Shown here in pieces: positions 7,338-16,087 of a stretch of DNA of 64,000 bases. Source of the stretch: Desulfovibrionales bacterium. GTDB taxonomy: Bacteria; Desulfobacterota; Desulfovibrionia; Desulfovibrionales; Desulfonatronaceae. The stretch is taken from positions 1-64,000 of the forward strand of contig REDL01000082.1 of the NCBI GenBank assembly GCA_007693505.1, read 5' to 3'. The number at the start of each line of letters is the position of its first letter. Position 1 is the stretch's first letter. Below the pieces are notes generated by a model, which saw only the letters and a program-made list of their open reading frames with translations, searched no databases and was not told where the DNA came from. The translations under genes were made by a program, and so were the position numbers.

Positions 7338-9002
7338 TTATTCCCGGTTTTCCGACATCGGCCCCCACCCACCGTCCTCAACGACCCTCTTTCGAAGTCC
7401 CTCCGCCTTCGACTCTCTGGGGAACGATCCCAAAAAAACGGCCTGATCCCTGACGCGCTGAACCGGCCAACCGTAATCTTCCAGCACTCTGGCCACGGGT
7501 GCCGGATCCCCCTCCACTTCCAGGCGCAGGCGCCATTCCTGTTCGGAGTTGTCCACGGGCTCGACCAGGGCCTGTGGTAGGACACGCTGAATGTATTCCA
7601 GAGCGCGTACGTCCGAGCGGGACTGGAGCATTACCGCCTTGGCGTCCTCCATTGTGGCAAATGGGCCGATAAGCACCCGGTGGTAGATCCGGCCGGCGAT
7701 CTCCATGGAAAAGACCGATGCCGGCCAGCCATGGCCCGCGAACCACTCCGCCTCCGCCTCCGCGAGTTCCCGCTGCACATGGGCCACCACCTGGATGAAA
7801 CCGGTCTGAACGTGGCTTTCGGCACCGGTCGTCGGGTCTGCGCCGCGGATGGCGTAGTCGCGAATGATCCCTTCGGACAGAAGATTGTAAAGCCGAACCG
7901 GGGCTCCGGTATGCATCCCCGGCGGGCGGACCGGATGGGGCATGAATTCCGGCGGACGGACAGTCCTCCCGCGCCGCTCCAGATTGGCACCATTATCATT
8001 GGAGCGTTCGGGTGCAGTAACCTCCCCAGGAGCAACGAATTTAATCGCACCTAGATTTTCGGCCATGGCGTTGCCAAGTGTTTCAAAGGATGTCCACGCA
8101 CTGAAATGGATCGTATCCGGCGCGGCAATACCGAAAATCCCTGGTGGATAGGTCAGGAAGAGTGTGCCCTTCCACCAATTGCTGACCACCTCGACCGACC
8201 CGTCAATCTGGCTTGAGAGCGTTTCAGCGGCGTGCAGGGCCGATGGTTTTTCGCGATGGGCGGCAGCATCGAGTACCAGAAAGAATAGACCGGATTCCGG
8301 CGAAAAGCCGGAGAGCAGCTCCCACTGACCGGTATTTAATGGCGCTTCCCCCCACCTTTGATACGCTGCTTCCAAGTCAGCAAAGCGTCCAAGGCTGAGC
8401 CAATAGCCATCTGTTGCACTGTGCATCCGACGTGGGATCAGGGCGGGAAAGTCGATGTCCGCGTTTGCGGGGAGGGCACGGACACCAATCAATTGAGGAT
8501 TGGCTGAGTGGACCAGATCCAAAAACATCTGATCCTTTGTGCCGTACACTGCTTGCACCAAAGCCGGCAACGCATCCGACAACTCTCCAATGGAGCTCAG
8601 ACCTATACTCCCCAGCATGCGGGGAATTTCCGTCGATTCGAATACCGGGCGATACGGTTCAGTGGGCTGATCTTCAATTCCGATACGGTCGCCAGCTTCC
8701 CTTTGATCATCGTCCCGGGAGACAGCTTCATCGGCGGAAGATAATGGCGGGGCATCGGACCTCTCGGGAAAAACAACCCGCCCCGCATGATCCTTCGGGG
8801 TGACGTTCGGGGAGGGTCTTGAAGGCGCTTCAAGGAGATCTCCCAGGTTATCTTCGGAAGATCGCTCAGAAATGCTGACTTGCGGAGGTTCGTCTATCTC
8901 CCGAGATAGCATAAAAAAAAGAGCCAAAAGCAGCAGACCGACCGCAAGGATCACGGTCGGCAGGGATCGAAGGGCGAACCCGGCATCGCGCCCTGATTGC
9001 AC
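7338..9002 (-). CDS. membrane-anchored SPOR-domain protein
   Basis: About 554 residues with one N-terminal membrane segment (LPTVILAVGLLLLALFF) and then a long periplasmic part. Residues 45-100 are a low-complexity linker. Three or four SPOR-like units follow: GYWLSLGRFADLEAAYQRWG near 200, GFIQVVAHVQRELAEAEAEW near 400 with YHRVLIGPFATMEDAKAV, and a last one ending FLGSFPRESKAEGLRKRV. SPOR repeats bind denuded peptidoglycan at division sites, so a cell-envelope or septum role is likely. The open frame starts at a GTG at 9011 that touches AAGGAGG; the GTG at 9002 sits nine bases after that site and is the better start. It lies 14 bases after deaD and is probably co-transcribed with it. Confidence 0.8.
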   Translation of the reverse strand: MQSGRDAGFALRSLPTVILAVGLLLLALFFMLSREIDEPPQVSISERSSEDNLGDLLEAPSRPSPNVTPKDHAGRVVFPERSDAPPLSSADEAVSRDDDQREAGDRIGIEDQPTEPYRPVFESTEIPRMLGSIGLSSIGELSDALPALVQAVYGTKDQMFLDLVHSANPQLIGVRALPANADIDFPALIPRRMHSATDGYWLSLGRFADLEAAYQRWGEAPLNTGQWELLSGFSPESGLFFLVLDAAAHREKPSALHAAETLSSQIDGSVEVVSNWWKGTLFLTYPPGIFGIAAPDTIHFSAWTSFETLGNAMAENLGAIKFVAPGEVTAPERSNDNGANLERRGRTVRPPEFMPHPVRPPGMHTGAPVRLYNLLSEGIIRDYAIRGADPTTGAESHVQTGFIQVVAHVQRELAEAEAEWFAGHGWPASVFSMEIAGRIYHRVLIGPFATMEDAKAVMLQSRSDVRALEYIQRVLPQALVEPVDNSEQEWRLRLEVEGDPAPVARVLEDYGWPVQRVRDQAVFLGSFPRESKAEGLRKRVVEDGGWGPMSENRE

Positions 9003-9016
9003 CCTGTCCACCCTCC

Positions 9017-10759
9017 TTACTTATCCCAACCCTGCGAACCGCCGCCCATGGGCCGCTTGGCCCGAAACGGGCGGATGGTCGCGGGCCGTTTGCGCGAAGG
9101 CCGCTGGTCATCGTCCGCGCGTCCACCCGGGGCGAGTTCCTTGACCTCAATACGCAGGCCCCGAATCTGGTTGCCGTTCATCACCCGGACCACCTCTCCG
9201 GCGAACTCCGAAGGCACTTCCACGAAACAGCGATTGTCCTGCAGCAGGATCTTGCCGATCTGTCTGCCGGACAAGCCGGTTTCACCGGCAATGGCCCCGA
9301 CAACGTCGCGGACCTCCACATTCTGATTGCGGCCGACATTGAGCTGCAAGCGGGTCATGCCCTGACGGGGGGCAATTTCTCGCGAACGTCCGCCGGGATG
9401 CTCCCGGTCCCCGAAACGACCCCGGGATGGCTCCGTGAAAAGCAGCGCATCATCCTGGGCTTCACGGGGCGGCCCCATAAGCATTTTCAGCAAGGCCGCG
9501 GCCATATCCAGGGAAGAGACCTGTTCGTTTTCCAAAAAGTGCTCCACGGTACGAATCTGCTTGTCCAGCTCACCCGCGGTCATGCTCTCCCGAATCCGGT
9601 TCAGGAACATTTCCGTCTTGGCCTGCTCCACGTCCCCGACGCTGGGCACACTGCGCTGCACCATCTTGGCCTTGGTGAACCGCTGGATGTCCCGCAGCTT
9701 GTAGAACTCCCGACCCGAGGCAAAGGTGAAGGCCCGCCCGGTCCGCCCGGCCCGCCCGGTGCGGCCGATGCGATGCACGTAATACTCCACGTCGCTGGGA
9801 ATATCGAAGTTGAACACCGCCTCCACGTCATCCACGTCAATGCCGCGGGCGGCCACGTCCGTGGCCACGAGGATTTCCACGTTGCCGGAACGGAACTTGC
9901 CCATGACCCGGTCGCGCTGTCCCTGGTTCATGTCCCCGTGCAGTCCTTCAGACATGTACCCCCGGGCCTGGAGATGCTCCACGATCTGGTCCACACCCCG
10001 CTTGGTATTGGAAAAAACAATACTCAGCTTGGGATTGTAGACATCGATGATCCGGCACATGGCCTCCAGGCGCGATCCCCGGGGCACTTCGTAGAAAAAC
10101 TGTTCAATATTCGGAACAGTGAGCACCTTCTGGGACACCTTGGCCAGGAGCCGATCCGTCAGGTATTTGTCTGCCAAACGCAGAATTTCCGGTGGCATGG
10201 TCGCGGAAAAGAGGACGGTCTGCCGTTCTGCAGGCGCTGCCTGGAGAATCTGCTCAATATCTTCCCGAAATCCCATGTCCAGCATCTCGTCCGCTTCATC
10301 CAAAACGGCGATCTTGATCTTGTCCAGCTGGATGGTCCCCCGGTCCAGATGGTCCATGACCCGGCCCGGCGTGCCAATGACCACCTGCACGCCCTGGCGC
10401 AGGACCCGAAACTGCCGGTCAATGGGCTGGCCGCCGTACACCGGAAGTACGGTGACCCCCTTGCGGTACTTGGCCAGGGTATTCAACTCTTCGGCCACCT
10501 GGATAGCCAATTCCCGAGTCGGGCAGATCACGATGGCCTGGATGTCGCGGTTGGCAGGATCGACCTTTTCCAGAACCGGAATCCCGAATGCCACGGTTTT
10601 TCCGGTTCCGGTCTGGGCCTGCCCAATGACGTCCCGGCCCTGCATGAGCATCGGAATGGCCAGGGCCTGGATCGGTGAGGGTTCCTCGAAGCCCATGCCC
10701 TGAACGGCCTTCAAAATTTCTTCGGACAACCCCAGTTCCGCAAATTGCTCAATAGACAT
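9017..10759 (-). CDS. deaD: DEAD-box ATP-dependent RNA helicase (DeaD/CsdA type)
   Basis: A 580-residue helicase with all core motifs: Q-motif FEEPSPIQ, Walker A AQTGTGKT (48-55), PTREL (80-84), TPGR (130-133), DEAD (154-157), SAT (185-187), and HRIGRTGR (329-336). A linker leads to a C-terminal DbpA-type RNA-binding domain (LQLNVGRNQNVEVRDVVGAI, about residues 475-550) and a basic Arg/Gly-rich tail. This is the full domain set of DeaD/CsdA, which remodels structured RNA in ribosome assembly and mRNA decay, often at low temperature. The ribosome site AAGGA lies nine bases before the ATG. The roughly 500-base gene-free stretch upstream could hold a long leader, as is known for cold-shock helicases, but no specific element is seen. 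Confidence 0.95.
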   Translation of the reverse strand: MSIEQFAELGLSEEILKAVQGMGFEEPSPIQALAIPMLMQGRDVIGQAQTGTGKTVAFGIPVLEKVDPANRDIQAIVICPTRELAIQVAEELNTLAKYRKGVTVLPVYGGQPIDRQFRVLRQGVQVVIGTPGRVMDHLDRGTIQLDKIKIAVLDEADEMLDMGFREDIEQILQAAPAERQTVLFSATMPPEILRLADKYLTDRLLAKVSQKVLTVPNIEQFFYEVPRGSRLEAMCRIIDVYNPKLSIVFSNTKRGVDQIVEHLQARGYMSEGLHGDMNQGQRDRVMGKFRSGNVEILVATDVAARGIDVDDVEAVFNFDIPSDVEYYVHRIGRTGRAGRTGRAFTFASGREFYKLRDIQRFTKAKMVQRSVPSVGDVEQAKTEMFLNRIRESMTAGELDKQIRTVEHFLENEQVSSLDMAAALLKMLMGPPREAQDDALLFTEPSRGRFGDREHPGGRSREIAPRQGMTRLQLNVGRNQNVEVRDVVGAIAGETGLSGRQIGKILLQDNRCFVEVPSEFAGEVVRVMNGNQIRGLRIEVKELAPGGRADDDQRPSRKRPATIRPFRAKRPMGGGSQGWDK

Positions 10760-11261
10760 TGTCTGGTTTCCTTTATGTTGTTCTCAATATTGGGTGTATA
10801 GCTATACCGGTTCAGCGACTTGAGCGCCACCCTACAGTGACTCACCCGTCAACCAGTGATACCCGGTAGGTATCTAATCAGCAAATCCGCCAAAAAGATC
10901 TGGATACCGGCGTTCGCCGGTATGACTGATGTAGATGCAGCTTGCCTCGATAAGTCCTTCCGGCGAAAGCCGGTATCCAGTGCAGGTGAATGACCATCCG
11001 ACGGATGAACTGAATAGTTATCCCGGTAGGGAATTATCAATCCGTTGCAAAACTCTCGATTCCTGCCTTGCTGCAAAAATCTTTCGCTCTCACGCTTGAA
11101 TCCCTGCACGTCGACGCTGGTCAATTTGCAGGAAAGCAAATCCACGCCGTAACGAACGTTGTGACCCGAAGAGGCCGGACACCGTACACGTCCAGACAGT
11201 TTTTTTACTCCTTGCACCGGGATTATTTGAATGGACTGCGGATAAGGACATTTTTATATTT
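10760..11261. other. gene-free stretch between deaD and the cupin gene
   Basis: I see no supportable gene on either strand. It contains the inverted repeat pair at 10900-10980 and a 12-base palindrome GTATAGCTATAC at 10796-10807, close upstream of deaD. The one long open frame here reads the repeat as 'SVIPANAGIQ', a known false-ORF signature. Confidence 0.6.
10900..10980. repeat. REP-like inverted repeat pair
   Basis: Two 21-base copies in inverted orientation, at 10900-10920 and 10960-10980, differ at one base. Each holds the core ATACCGGC..TTCGCCGG, itself a small palindrome. The same kind of core (TTCCGGCTTTCGCCGGAA) forms the centre of the two 132-bp elements at 17533 and 25240. This matches the widespread 'CCGGCGAAAGCCGG' family of intergenic repeats. 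Confidence 0.8.
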
Positions 11262-11663
11262 TCATTTAAGGCTGATGGTTGGCAACACGTCTTCGTCCAG
11301 ATCTTCATAGGCCTCCGGGACGAATCGAGGCGTGCAAACCGCCAGAAAAAGCAGGTCGGTAATTCCTGGATTGGTAATCCGCTGCGGGACTCCGGGTGGG
11401 ATCAGCACAACGTCGCCGGGTTTCATGGTCTGGGGTGGATTGCCGTCAATCTCCACAAGGCCATGCCCTTCCATAATGATGTACCGCTCCATGATCCCAA
11501 CAAGCCGATGCAGGCGGGTGGTCACTCCGGGCAGCACTCGCGCACGGACCACGGAAACAACCCCATCCTCGCCGGAATTCCAATATTCCGTGATAAAACA
11601 ACGTTCTTCGAAATAGTACTCGTCCAGGGAACCCTTGTGCACCAAGGGCAATGTCTTGGTCAT
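11262..11663 (-). CDS. small single-domain cupin protein
   Basis: About 133 residues forming one cupin barrel. Motif 1 is seen as VLPGVTTRLHRLVGIMERYIIMEG (written here only as the region around residues 45-68), and motif 2 as KPGDVVLIPPGVPQRI. Metal ligands appear reduced, with one clear His (LHRL) and an Arg/Gln where the second His often lies, so metal binding is uncertain. The start at 11663 follows GGGAGG by five bases; the frame opens 15 bases earlier at a GTG without such a site. It lies 22 bases after sfsA on the same strand. Such cupins often act as small-molecule isomerases, sensors or sugar-binding proteins; no specific role can be given. Confidence 0.8.
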   Translation of the reverse strand: MTKTLPLVHKGSLDEYYFEERCFITEYWNSGEDGVVSVVRARVLPGVTTRLHRLVGIMERYIIMEGHGLVEIDGNPPQTMKPGDVVLIPPGVPQRITNPGITDLLFLAVCTPRFVPEAYEDLDEDVLPTISLK

Positions 11664-11685
11664 TTTTCCTCCCGCCACAATGAGC

Positions 11686-12387
11686 TCAACAAGTCACCGG
11701 CAAGTATGTTCGCAGGTGAATTTCCCGCTGCGTGACATGCGCCCGCCATGCCAGGGCCTGCACGCCATGTTCCAGCACTCGACGCAATGTCCGGCCATAG
11801 ACCGGGTCGATGGTGTCCGCCGGGGCAAGCCGCTGTGCATCACCACGTTGGACGCAAAAAAAGATCACGGCCCGATTGCCCGCCGCGGCCAACTCCGCAA
11901 GCGCCTCCAAATGACGGGACGCCCGTGTGCTTACGGCATCCGGGAAAATCGCGGTTCCCTGGTCGTCCACCGCCGTGACGTTCTTGACCTCAACATAACA
12001 CGCCTGGCCCTCTCCATTCTCCAGGAGCAGGTCAATACGTCCATGGGGCACCGTCACCTCGCGGCGAATGGGCCGATATCCCTGCAACTCGGCAACGGTT
12101 CCGGCGGCCAAAGCCTCCCAGACCAAGCCGTTGCTGCGTCCGGTATGTATCCCCACCAAAACGCCGGAGCAGGTCTCGCTCAACTCCCAGGTCCAGGGAT
12201 ACTTGCGCTTGGCATTGTCCGCCCGACTCAGCCAGACCCGCATGCCTGGGTCCGAACATCCGAGCATTGATCCGGTGTTCGGCGTATGGGCGGTTACCAG
12301 TTGACCGTCCTCCAGATGCACATCAGCAAGAAAGCGCTTGTACCGGCGCACCAATGTTCCGGAAATCAAGGGCTGGGGCAGGAGCAT
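11686..12387 (-). CDS. sfsA: sugar fermentation stimulation protein SfsA
   Basis: A 233-residue SfsA homologue of usual length. It shows RYKRFLADVHLEDGQ and HTPNTGSMLGC near the N-terminus, the OB-like nucleic-acid binding part. The nuclease-like core follows with GRIDLLLE, YVEVKNVT, FPDAVSTRASRHLEAL and AVIFFCVQR; the Asp/Glu/Lys of the PD-(D/E)XK-like motif are all present. SfsA was named for an effect on maltose gene expression in Escherichia coli and is now viewed as a DNA-binding or nuclease-fold protein of unclear role. It lies 64 bases after the GH57 gene on the same strand. Confidence 0.93.
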   Translation of the reverse strand: MLLPQPLISGTLVRRYKRFLADVHLEDGQLVTAHTPNTGSMLGCSDPGMRVWLSRADNAKRKYPWTWELSETCSGVLVGIHTGRSNGLVWEALAAGTVAELQGYRPIRREVTVPHGRIDLLLENGEGQACYVEVKNVTAVDDQGTAIFPDAVSTRASRHLEALAELAAAGNRAVIFFCVQRGDAQRLAPADTIDPVYGRTLRRVLEHGVQALAWRAHVTQREIHLRTYLPVTC

Positions 12388-12451
12388 CTGCGGAGCGCCT
12401 CAGGAATCCGCGGTGGACAAGAACATGACCCACATGCAGACCGGACCACTC

Positions 12452-14599
12452 CTACCCGCCAAACCGCAGCGTCAGGCGAAATCGTTCTTCGCCTCCAGGA
12501 GCCAGTCGCAGAGGGCGACAAAAATAAAACGCAGAGCCCTGGGGCGTACGCTCAAATCCACTCTCGGACTTGGTCACGGCCCACAGCGGAACGTGACGCA
12601 ACGTGGCCTCCGGATGCACTTCCACCAGAAACCGCCCCTGGGAATAGGGACAGGAGAAGGAAACATCCGCAAGATCCGCAAAGCTCCAGGAGCGCTCCAG
12701 GTCCTGTTCCGCCGGAGTTCCCCCGTTGCGGGAGGATCGACCGGTACATTGCGACGTCAACCCCAAAGCCAGCTCCGTGGCCCAGATCAGCTCGTCGCCG
12801 CCAACTGCCTCGTTCTCCGTACTCGGCAGGGTCAGGCGGTAGTCCAGTTCCAGACGGTCGGCATAGAGATGAAATGTCTTTTCCACCATCAGCTCGGCAA
12901 CGAATGTTTCCATCACACCTGAAACCGTCATGCCCCCCTGAAAGCGGAGATGCAAGCCGTCGGCCTCGTCGCGCACCGTCCAGTCCATGGAGGTGCCCCA
13001 GGAGCTGGCCACGGGCTGGAATATGCCATGGGTCAGGTCTTCCAGGCTTGTTCGCGCCGGCAACAGATAGTCGGTAAAGGGCATATGGTCGAAACGATCA
13101 TAATCCAAAAACGTCTCCAGCCCGGGTTCCTTGGCCCGAACCTCCGCGGAATGGATATGGAAAAACTCCTTCCACTGGGGATGGTCCGGGGTGATCACCT
13201 CACCCTTTGCCGCGGCGTCCCGCAGGGCCTGATGATAGGGTTCCGGATGCCGGGAAAAGGCCGTAGCCAGATTCAGACGTTTGGGGAGGAAATCCAACTC
13301 TTTGGCCGCAGCCCCGTTCTGCGGACTCAAAAAGAGCTGCCACGGCCCGAAACGGGCATGCAACTCCGCACGGCCGTCCACGTCCACATCCCTCACAGAC
13401 CAGGAGGGAGAGGGCCAGAGGCCTGATTCTTCCTGGGCGGCCAGCAGATTGGCCGCATTGGCCTGGCGCAGGTGGGTCAGATAGACCCCGCCGAAAACCC
13501 CATGCCAGTAGGCGCAGTTGCACTGGCTGGCCCAGACCCGCTTGCGGCCCTCAGCAACACCGGTCTCGCCTTGCAGCTGATCCAAAGCCCGTGACAAATC
13601 CTGGCCCCGCTTCTGCAACCAGTTCACTTCCGGATACTTCACCAGAAAGTTGCGCCAGAATCCACCGGAAAGAAACCGGGATATGTCCTGGGTCTCGCAT
13701 GCCCGACGATAGGTTCCCAGGGTCGCGGCTTCCTGGGAGGGCATGGCCCAGTCCATCATTTCCAGGTACGAGGCTGTGGGTAGATAGACCCGGCCCTGGT
13801 CCACGTGCCGATCCATGTACTCGGCTGGCGTGACGGTCTTGATCCAGTCTTTCCGCTCCAGCAGCCCGTCGAAAAACCGGCGCATATAGCCCTGCTCCCA
13901 GCAATGCTCGTGGGTCCTGGGCCACAGCCCGAAGCGCTCGGCGTCGTCGCCCAAACAGGCCAAAGGGGCAACGCCCATATCTCGACCCAGCTCGGCCAGA
14001 TCGTTCAGCAAGGTCCAGACCGCGTCCAGAGGCTGCCAGGGAATCAGCCTGCGCAGCGGCTTGAGGTTGACCAGCAGGCGCAAGGGATACCCGCAATCCT
14101 CGGTCAACCATGTCCCGGCCAGACAGCGCACCCCGGCCCGGTGCAAATGGTTGTCGTCCACCAAACTGTAACGGATGCCCAGAGGATTCAGCCAGGATGG
14201 CAGATGTGGTTCCCAAACACGCTCGGTCAGCCAGAGCCCGGTGGGCGTGACTGACCAGAGGTCCTGCATGGCTTGCATGTGCATTCGCACCTGCCCCTGG
14301 GCATCCTCGGGGCGGAGCATGGGCAAGACGGGTTCGTAGTAGCCACCGGCCAGAATTTCCACCTGCCCGCGTTTGACCAATCGCTCCACCTGATCATGAA
14401 CCACGGGTCGATGCCCCAGGAGCCAGTCCAGCAAACAGCCGGAAAAATGCAGCCCGACCCGGATCTCCGGATAGGCCCAGAGGTGATCCAGGAGCGGCTT
14501 GTAAGCCAAATCGTAGGCATCGGCAAACACGTGATCAAAGTTGCCCACTGGTTGATGAAAGTGCAGCACCAGGGAGAAGTAAACCGGTGGTTTGGACAT
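12452..14599 (-). CDS. glycoside hydrolase family 57 enzyme (alpha-amylase/4-alpha-glucanotransferase type)
   Basis: About 715 residues. The five GH57 conserved regions are visible in order: LVLHFHQPVGNF, ILAGGYYEPVLPML, WLTERVWEPHL with the predicted nucleophile Glu, CLGDDAERFGLW with the predicted acid Asp, and YLPTASYLEMMDW. A beta-rich C-terminal part has the size of 4-alpha-glucanotransferases such as the Thermococcus enzyme, so a role in glycogen or maltodextrin remodelling in the cytoplasm is likely. No signal peptide is seen. The frame opens at 14668, but the ATG at 14599 fits better: GGAGG lies ten bases before it and the conserved region 1 follows directly. It is downstream of paaK on the same strand. 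Confidence 0.88.
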   Translation of the reverse strand: MSKPPVYFSLVLHFHQPVGNFDHVFADAYDLAYKPLLDHLWAYPEIRVGLHFSGCLLDWLLGHRPVVHDQVERLVKRGQVEILAGGYYEPVLPMLRPEDAQGQVRMHMQAMQDLWSVTPTGLWLTERVWEPHLPSWLNPLGIRYSLVDDNHLHRAGVRCLAGTWLTEDCGYPLRLLVNLKPLRRLIPWQPLDAVWTLLNDLAELGRDMGVAPLACLGDDAERFGLWPRTHEHCWEQGYMRRFFDGLLERKDWIKTVTPAEYMDRHVDQGRVYLPTASYLEMMDWAMPSQEAATLGTYRRACETQDISRFLSGGFWRNFLVKYPEVNWLQKRGQDLSRALDQLQGETGVAEGRKRVWASQCNCAYWHGVFGGVYLTHLRQANAANLLAAQEESGLWPSPSWSVRDVDVDGRAELHARFGPWQLFLSPQNGAAAKELDFLPKRLNLATAFSRHPEPYHQALRDAAAKGEVITPDHPQWKEFFHIHSAEVRAKEPGLETFLDYDRFDHMPFTDYLLPARTSLEDLTHGIFQPVASSWGTSMDWTVRDEADGLHLRFQGGMTVSGVMETFVAELMVEKTFHLYADRLELDYRLTLPSTENEAVGGDELIWATELALGLTSQCTGRSSRNGGTPAEQDLERSWSFADLADVSFSCPYSQGRFLVEVHPEATLRHVPLWAVTKSESGFERTPQGSAFYFCRPLRLAPGGEERFRLTLRFGG

Positions 14600-14617
14600 G
14601 AACAGGGGTCCTCCAAC

Positions 14618-14632
14618 GCGGGCCATGCCCGC
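14618..14632 (-). promoter_or_regulatory. short GC hairpin in the leader of the GH57 gene
   Basis: GCGGGC and GCCCGC arms around CAT end a few bases before the GGAGG ribosome site of the GH57 gene. The stem could influence translation. It is only six base pairs and may be incidental. Confidence 0.3.
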
Positions 14633-14735
14633 AACCCAATTATCAGTTCTTTGTGTCGGGAAAACCAATTACCAAATAACCAATTACTGATAACAATTTC
14701 TTGTTTTTTTATGACAAGGTCTCATGGGCAAGGCA

Positions 14736-16085
14736 CTAAAAGGGCAGTTCCGAAGCCGGGACTTCCCGCTCCTGAAAGGTGGTCTTGTAGGTCAATCCGG
14801 CCAGCGGCAAGCGCTTTTGCGGGGCTTGACGCAGACGCAGGCCCAGGCCAAGGACGCGACGCAGTTGCCCCCGCAACGTCTCCAGGGTTGCCCCGGAAAG
14901 CGGACCGGCCTCGGAGTGGGCCAGAATTAATTCCACCTGGTCGCCCAACCCGTGCACGGTCTGGATAAGCAACCGAAAGTCCGGCGACTCTGGAGCGATC
15001 TCCCGGACCACCTGCTCCACCAGCCCGGGATGAAGCCGGATGCCGCGGATGGAGACGGCGGCGTCGGTGCGTCGAAAAACCGGCGACAGCCGGGCAGAAA
15101 GTCGACCGCAAGGACAGGCGGCCAGATGCAGCCGACTGATGTCCCCGGTTCGAAAGCGGATTAGCGGGTAGCCTTGGGTGGTCAGGCTGGTCACCACCAC
15201 CTCGCCTTCTTCGCCCGGGGGAAGGGTATCACCAGTCTGCGGATCAATGATTTCAATATAAAAATGATCCTCGGCCAGATGCATGCCGCTTTGCTGAGAG
15301 CATTCCGCAGCCAGGGCCGGCTCGATCATTTCGGCCACGCCGTAGACCGAATAGGCTCGTAAGCCCAAACCCTGCTCCAGCAGAGCACGCACCTGAGGCT
15401 GCAGAGCTTCCGGCCCGAACAGCCCCACCCGGAGATGCAACCCGGCAGCTCCTTCCTGCCCCACTGTGTCCCGGCCGTCTGCGTCACCATTCCCAGCCTC
15501 CTGCAACGTCTTGAGCAGGTTCAGGGCAAAAGCCGGGGTGCTGGCCAGCACGGTAGATCGGAAATCCTGCATCATCTTCAGTTGCAGGGCGCCGGACACC
15601 GTTGCCGCGGGGGTAAGCACCGCTCCCAGGGATTCCGCGCCCTGGTTGAAGGTAAAGGCACCGGGAAACTGACTATAATGGAAAGCCACCTGGATGATGT
15701 CCGTGCGCCCCACGTCGGCAGCGGCCATGGCCCGACACATCAGTTCCGTCCACATGCGCAGATCCTGCCTGGTATACCCCACAACAATGGGGTCGACGCT
15801 GGAAGCGGCCAACCGCAGCTGGACCACGCTGCGCAATGGCACGGCAAACAAACCGTAGGGATACGCCTGAATCAGATCTTCTCGGGTGGTGAATGGAATC
15901 CCGGCCAAATCCGGCAACTGCCGCACATCTTCAGGCAGCAGTCCGATCTCCCGAAATCGCCTGGCATACAGATCCACATTGCGCGCCGTCAGGTTGAGCG
16001 TCATTTGCAGCCGCTCCAGCTGAACCTGCTCCAGAGCCTCCCGATCCATGCATTCCGCCTGGGGATTCCAAATGGTATACTCCAT
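14736..16085 (-). CDS. phenylacetate-CoA ligase-like protein with an altered ATP loop
   Basis: About 449 residues aligning along its length with the PaaK-like gene at 29250. Shared segments include LYARRFREIGL, IPFTTREDLIQAYPYGLFAV, the SVYGVAEM region, IRFRTGDISRL, and IRGIRLHPGLVEQVV. PaaK enzymes join aryl acetates to CoA with ATP. The phosphate-binding A3 motif, TSSGFSGGTT in the paralogue, is here reduced to AASSVDPIVV, shorter and without the glycine-rich loop. Catalysis by the usual route is therefore doubtful. A Cys pair region (CPCGRL) remains. The ATG at 16085 follows GGGAGCGG; an ATG 15 bases earlier overlaps livF. It is the last gene of a paaK-livFGMH operon, so uptake and activation or sensing of an aryl or branched acid is inferred. 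Confidence 0.75.
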   Translation of the reverse strand: MEYTIWNPQAECMDREALEQVQLERLQMTLNLTARNVDLYARRFREIGLLPEDVRQLPDLAGIPFTTREDLIQAYPYGLFAVPLRSVVQLRLAASSVDPIVVGYTRQDLRMWTELMCRAMAAADVGRTDIIQVAFHYSQFPGAFTFNQGAESLGAVLTPAATVSGALQLKMMQDFRSTVLASTPAFALNLLKTLQEAGNGDADGRDTVGQEGAAGLHLRVGLFGPEALQPQVRALLEQGLGLRAYSVYGVAEMIEPALAAECSQQSGMHLAEDHFYIEIIDPQTGDTLPPGEEGEVVVTSLTTQGYPLIRFRTGDISRLHLAACPCGRLSARLSPVFRRTDAAVSIRGIRLHPGLVEQVVREIAPESPDFRLLIQTVHGLGDQVELILAHSEAGPLSGATLETLRGQLRRVLGLGLRLRQAPQKRLPLAGLTYKTTFQEREVPASELPF

Positions 16086-16087
16086 GC

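Noticed and set aside
9398-10678. 426-codon plus-strand frame
   Set aside because: Antisense to deaD; His/Gln/Gly-rich composition is the mirror of the helicase coding strand.
10849-11217. 122-codon minus-strand frame upstream of deaD
   Set aside because: It reads the REP-like repeat as SVIPANAGIQ, a well-known artefact of translated intergenic repeats, and has no ribosome site.
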